Part shown: positions 59,451-64,000 of the stretch, in pieces
Layout: each line of letters starts with the position of its first letter
Numbering within the stretch: the stretch's first letter is position 1
From: Bryopsis sp. KO-2023
Lineage: Eukaryota; Chlorophyta; Ulvophyceae; Bryopsidales; Bryopsidaceae
NCBI GenBank assembly: GCA_030272585.1
Contig: BSYQ01000012.1
Location: 744,001 to 808,000, forward strand
Direction of reading: 5' to 3'
Length of the DNA stretch: 64,000 nucleotides
The notes under the pieces: generated by a model
The model's input: only the letters and a program-made list of their open reading frames with translations
Database searches by the model: none
Told to the model about the DNA's origin: nothing
Program-made: the position numbers and the translations under genes

Positions 59451-62034
59451 TGTATTTAAGGAATTTAGGATGGTTTGGCGAATATGTAATATTTTCTTCA
59501 ACGCTGGAAGTTGCTGAGCGAAATTTTACAGATAGAAAGAAAATTGAAAAAGACAAACAAACATTAAATTATATTGTTGAGGAGATGCCGCAATCTCGTA
59601 TTACCAAAAAAATCCCTTCCCATAACAATGCTGAAAGCTGTTCTCATAGAATCATTTGTCTAAAAAGACACCATTGTATTTTGCTGGAGTGGGTCAAAAC
59701 AACCCAGTCTCCCCTTTCGTCAGTTGTACATGACAGAGAGATGCCTATGAGGAATTCAGGAAAAAAGAAAAAAGGGGGGGGGGGAATACGATTTCATATC
59801 CCATTTTTGAATATATTGACCCAGAGTTAATCCAAACTGAGACTGTACATACATCGAATCACATAGGTCTCTTGTGGGGAGTTTGGAGGTTTGGAGTTTG
59901 AGGAGCCATAAAAGGGTGGCTGGTGTTTTTATATGTGGTCAGAGGTTGAGGAAATCGGGTTCTTGGATGGATGGACCAAAGAATGAGAGCCGAGAAAAGC
60001 AATGAACGCGTCTTAATTCAACTTCAGAGCAGGAATTGTTCGACACCCCCTCAAACAAAACAGGTCATTCAAAGGGACGTGGTGTGCGATCATGTATTGC
60101 AGCATCAGGGAGACTGTAAAAACATGGGGAAGTTACGTTTGTTGTAGGGCGACGAATGTTTTGAAGGCAATGGGTAGCGAAGGTCATGGCTGTGTTTTCA
60201 TTTGGAAATACAAGGCAAGGCCTGCATCCTCTGCCTTTGGGAAACTTCTGGCTAACCTTTTCGACGAGTGCTTTTTTCTTCTCCCTTACAATGTATTTCG
60301 AGATTTGTTTCTTTGTTTGTGACTCCACTCTAAAAATGCAGATCTGTCTGCGGGGAGTCTAGGGACAGAAAAAGAGCCTCTTCAAACGAATTTCTACCCA
60401 CCACCGTTGCAATCAAAACCATACCCACAGCCTTTGAAAAACTTTTCAGCCATGTCGGAACTAACAATCACTCTACCAAAACCCTTTCAGACTTCCTACC
60501 AAATTCCTTCTGTCCCTCCTCTCTTAACACGCTTTTTTTCCCCTTCTCTCCAGAGAAGGAAAAATTGGTCACCCACCCTCACTCAGCTGTATTCCACTGA
60601 GACAAATAGGAGCCCTAAAAGTGTTTCCCTACAAACCCCTTAGTCTCCCCCGTCCGTTCCATCCTGAACAGAATGCAGCTTTCAAAAAACATGCCAAAAA
60701 GGCATTGCAAAATCAGATTGAGATTTCTCTGCACCGATTCAGGTGGTGGAGAAAGAAAAAAATGGGCAAGACACACAATGAAAAAGACATCAAGTTTACA
60801 AAAAGGGACCTACAAACTGGTTTGCCATGCATTTCTGGTACTGCCCACTCCTCCTTCACAACTTCCTCATTCCTTTCTCTCCCAATTTCTCACTCTCAGT
60901 CTTACAAAGCGACTAAAATTCTACAGGAACTCTTCTCCAGATTCCCTCCCTCCCACTCTCGAAACCCCCTCCTAACTGCCCCCCCCCCAAAAAAAAAAAA
61001 AAGAAAACTATCCTCAGATGGCGCCTGGCCGCCAGAAAAAGGGATTGCGAACCCGTAGCAAAAGTCGAACTTAGATGGAGAATTTCCTTCTTCGTGGAGA
61101 ATCCACGAAGAAGGAAATCAAAGAAAAGGCTCAATAAAAAATGCGTTCGTCCTGGTTTTGTTATGGTCGCTCAGAAAAAAGCAGAAAAAAGCAGCACTGC
61201 GCTCGACCCTTTCCTACTCGACAGGCAGAAGGGAGAGTGGACAGAGCTCAGCGATTTTGTTCGTGGTGGGGAAGCTCCAGTCAGACACGAAAGCGTGGCA
61301 TGCTGGTAGGATTACGTTATCGATGGAAGAATGCATAAACCCATCAGGCAAGTGTCTTTTCGACAATAAAACGAACGTTTCGTTTTCTTATTGTAGTGTC
61401 GAGCACAAAATACGGGTGGATCGATAAAAAAAATGAAGAGGCAGAACGCAATCTGGCATATATTTCACAAGCATCTTCTAATACCCCCCCAAAAGAAAAA
61501 TGAAAAAAAATGAAAAAACAGGAAAGAAAAAACCAAGCACACAATAGGCAAAGGTGGGAATCCATCCACCACTCTTCCCCCTTTCCATCAATTTCTTACA
61601 TTCCCTGAAACTCCACATTTCCCCCTCCCCAAATAAAAAAAATAAAAACCCTCCACACAACCCCAATATTTTTCCCTCCCACAGATATTCTTTCCTTTTT
61701 TTTCCTCGTTAAAAAAAAAAAACTCCAAAATTTGAATTCCAACACTCAATAATACACAACACTCTTACAGACCCTCCTCCTTTGCTCAACCCTCATAATC
61801 CCTTGTCAATATCTTTCTTTCTTTCTTTTTCTTTTTTCTTTTCATTTCCTATTTCCACACCCCAATCTTCGCATTCCTTTTTCCTAGAAAGAAAAAAATC
61901 TCGTTTTTCGAAATAAAAAATGAGGGCTCGGGAGTTTCAAAATATTTCAGTCGTAAAGAAAAAAAAGCTTGGTTTTGCACCCCTGTGCGATATGTTTCTC
62001 TAAAAGAAAAACAGTATGAATTTTCCTTTGGAAT
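59451..62034. other. Spacer with a few exon-like stretches
   Basis: Mostly A/T- and C-rich spacer. Minus 60275-60140 (VSQKFPKGRGCRPCLVFPNE) has an acceptor-like AAAAG and a donor-like AAC|GTAACT. Plus 61141-61309 (KSSTALDPFLLDRQKGEWTE) is open. Neither connects to other exons, so I do not call genes. Confidence 0.3.
61082..61118. repeat. Perfect 17-bp hairpin with 3-nt loop
   Basis: ATTTCCTTCTTCGTGGA (61082-61098) and TCCACGAAGAAGGAAAT (61102-61118) are exact inverse complements separated by GAA. There is no T-run, and no nearby gene explains it. Confidence 0.85.
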
Positions 62035-64000
62035 CTACATCGATTCTGCAAAGCCCACACGCTCTTTTCCTTCAGTCATGTCGAAGACGGTGTGGTAAGC
62101 TGCAAAGGGAAAAAAAACAATGGTCAATATCAGTGTCAATTTTTTTTTTTGGGGGGGGGGAGGGGGGGTTGGAGTCTGTTTCAACTCTATCTTGAAATTT
62201 GCGTTTTGAGATCAACAGATTTAACAGATTTATAGCAGTGATTTGAGATCAACAATTAGGAGGGAAAAAAACAAGCGAGGCCTTCACATTCAATCCGGTC
62301 CTCCTCTGTACATACCGAGCCGTCAAAATTTGGCTAAAAAAATTTGAACAGTTATATCCAACATTTCACTGTTTCTAGGACCGACTATAAACGAAATCAA
62401 ACAGTCGACAAATCCTCCTATGCGATGGAGATAGATTTTGAAAAGCGCAAAAATTTGCATGGATAGAAAATAATGGCTGCGAAAGTGTGTGCATACCTCC
62501 AATGAAGTTGTCACCCAAGATCCAGAGGCCATTCTTAATATCCATTCCGATGAACCCACTGACGCACTGCTTCTGTCCGAACATCTCGACCTTATGTGGC
62601 AAAAAACGTATATTTCTTCAGCACACTTTTTTCAAAATAAAAAAAACACTTTCAAAAACTACAACAATAAAATAAATAATTCTTTTTTTTCATTTTTTTT
62701 CCACCAGATTCAGACAAAATACGTCTTGTGATCAAAAAAGTTGAATTACTCTTTTTTTTCTACCAGATCCAGACCAAATCTGTCTGTATATATTTTATTC
62801 CAACTGAACTTGTCCGGATCAGCGATAAGGAGCTAATGTGGCTTCTTAACAAATGCACATGCAAATCATAAACGAGTGGAGTGCATTAAAAAAAACAAAA
62901 AAAAACACCCCACCTTCCAGATGTACTGCTCAGGCGTCAAGGGGAAGTCCTTTCCAGCGATCTTGAAAGTGAGATCTGGAAGGGAGGAAATGTTGTTGCA
63001 ATTCACGACAGTCTGTGCGTTGGAAGCAGGTCCCTCATTGGAGGCTCCAGAGAATGCGCACTGTTCTCCAGCCAAAGCTTCCAATTCTGCGAGGCTCCTT
63101 GAATCCTTGAAAGGGAAAAAAAAAAACAGAACAGAATGAGGTGTCAATAAACAAGCATGGCTCTAAAGTTGACAATGTTTTTTCCTCTTTTCAAAATTTC
63201 AAATCGGTCAATTCATTCGACTCATGCAAATCGTCTGTCTTTACGAAATGCTGGTGAAAAAGGATGGAATATGCAGCCACCCTTGCAAATTCCAGGGACC
63301 CCCCCCCCAAAAAAAAAAAAAAAAAGCTAGAAAACATCTGAAAACCTGGACAGGTCAATATTGATCAAATTTGTGTAAATAATAAACCTATGCAAACAGA
63401 AGCTACTTGCTTTCTGCTGATTGAAAATAAAAAACCAGAATTACCTTTGCAGCGGTGGCAATAGCTTTGCAAGCAGCACACTCGAAAGAATCACCCAGCT
63501 CCCCATTTTCAAGAAGTTTCCTGGTGGTAGACAGCCTGACCCCATCACTGGCGCAGAGGTTCATGCGCTCGCAGGTCTTTTCAAGATCAACACAAAACAG
63601 AAAATTCAGGATTAATTCAGGGTTGGAAGAAACAGGGTTTTAAACTGATTCAAAGGAAAAACACCTTTTCTTTACTTTTCGACCTTAAAACTATATTGAA
63701 AATGAAAAATGTCACAACCCAACAAAGCAAGACGAGCAAAAACAACAACCAAACCCCTCATTTAAGCAAACACACACACACACACACACGCTTTCTAGGG
63801 TTGCACATCTGGTAACCAACAAATCAAAGAAAACGGTAAAACAAGGCTGCTTCCCCTGTCGACTGACCTCTTCAGTGTTGGAGTTGAGTGCGATGGTCCT
63901 GATCTGGGGCACCAATCCAAGCATGGTGTCTCTGCAGAGGTCGTCGACGTATTGGCTGCCTCCGATCACAGCATTGATTGCATTGACTGCCCTGGAGGGA
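62035..64000 (-). CDS. Phytepsin-type aspartic protease with saposin-like (PSI) insert, C-terminal part
   Basis: Five minus-strand exons (64000-63868 partial, 63576-63445, 63105-62914, 62590-62497, 62099-62035) join in phase to a TAG; the 5' part lies beyond the window. The encoded order is typical of plant phytepsins. The saposin-like insert comes first: [20 protein letters not shown], then [12 protein letters not shown] and [15 protein letters not shown], and it continues to EQCAFSG with the usual cysteine spacing. The beta-strand [20 protein letters not shown] and EQYIWK follow. The C-terminal lobe has [30 protein letters not shown] and RVGFAESM. The PSI interacts with membranes and aids vacuolar sorting in plants, so a lysosome/vacuole protease is likely. 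The catalytic aspartates lie in the missing upstream exons or are not visible here. No defect seen. Confidence 0.88.

Overview
The window is nuclear DNA of an intron-rich eukaryote, most likely a protist or alga. Coding is split into short exons with GT-AG borders. Introns and spacers are packed with T, A, C or G runs. Every protein I can recognise belongs to a eukaryotic family: BTB/POZ, ankyrin, U-box, an Abraxas-type MPN-fold protein, and an aspartic protease with a plant-type saposin insert. I could not fix the taxon.

Layout. 0.8-3.3 kb: a broken gene resembling asparagine synthetase domain protein ASNSD1, split by a 963-bp hAT-like foldback element with an 8-bp target duplication. 3.4-4.2 kb: a second foldback made of GTGCGGGG/CCCCGCAC words. 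4.5-6.6 kb: a conserved 'head' plus about 16 tandem ~101-bp units, each carrying a donor, a pyrimidine tract and an acceptor in the right order. 7.2-9.1 kb: weak coding. 9.5-11.9 kb: two minus-strand genes, one unknown and one BTB. 13.9-15.8 kb: a five-exon type I membrane protein (minus). 17.9-19.2 kb: a two-exon BTB gene (plus). 19.8-23.4 kb: a tandem family of secreted cysteine-rich proteins. 23.5-27.3 kb: a SANBR/KIAA1841-like BTB plus zinc-binding protein (plus). 28.0-30.1 kb: an Abraxas-like gene (minus, convergent). 32.3-46.3 kb: one 22-exon gene whose exons all join in phase into a 2,832-residue protein with a disordered N-terminus, about 1,240 residues of ankyrin repeats, a charged/proline-rich linker and a C-terminal U-box. 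48.4-59.5 kb: two further, inverted copies of the head-plus-array element, one with about 74 units, flanking an unidentified minus-strand gene. 62.0-64.0 kb: the 3' part of a phytepsin-type aspartic protease (minus), running off the window.

Functional theme. Three BTB proteins (possible Cullin-3 adaptors), an Abraxas-like scaffold of a Lys63-deubiquitinase complex and a U-box E3 ligase lie within 36 kb. That suggests a ubiquitin-related neighbourhood, but no regulatory link can be shown from sequence. The signal least explained by known families is the recurrent mini-intron tandem array.
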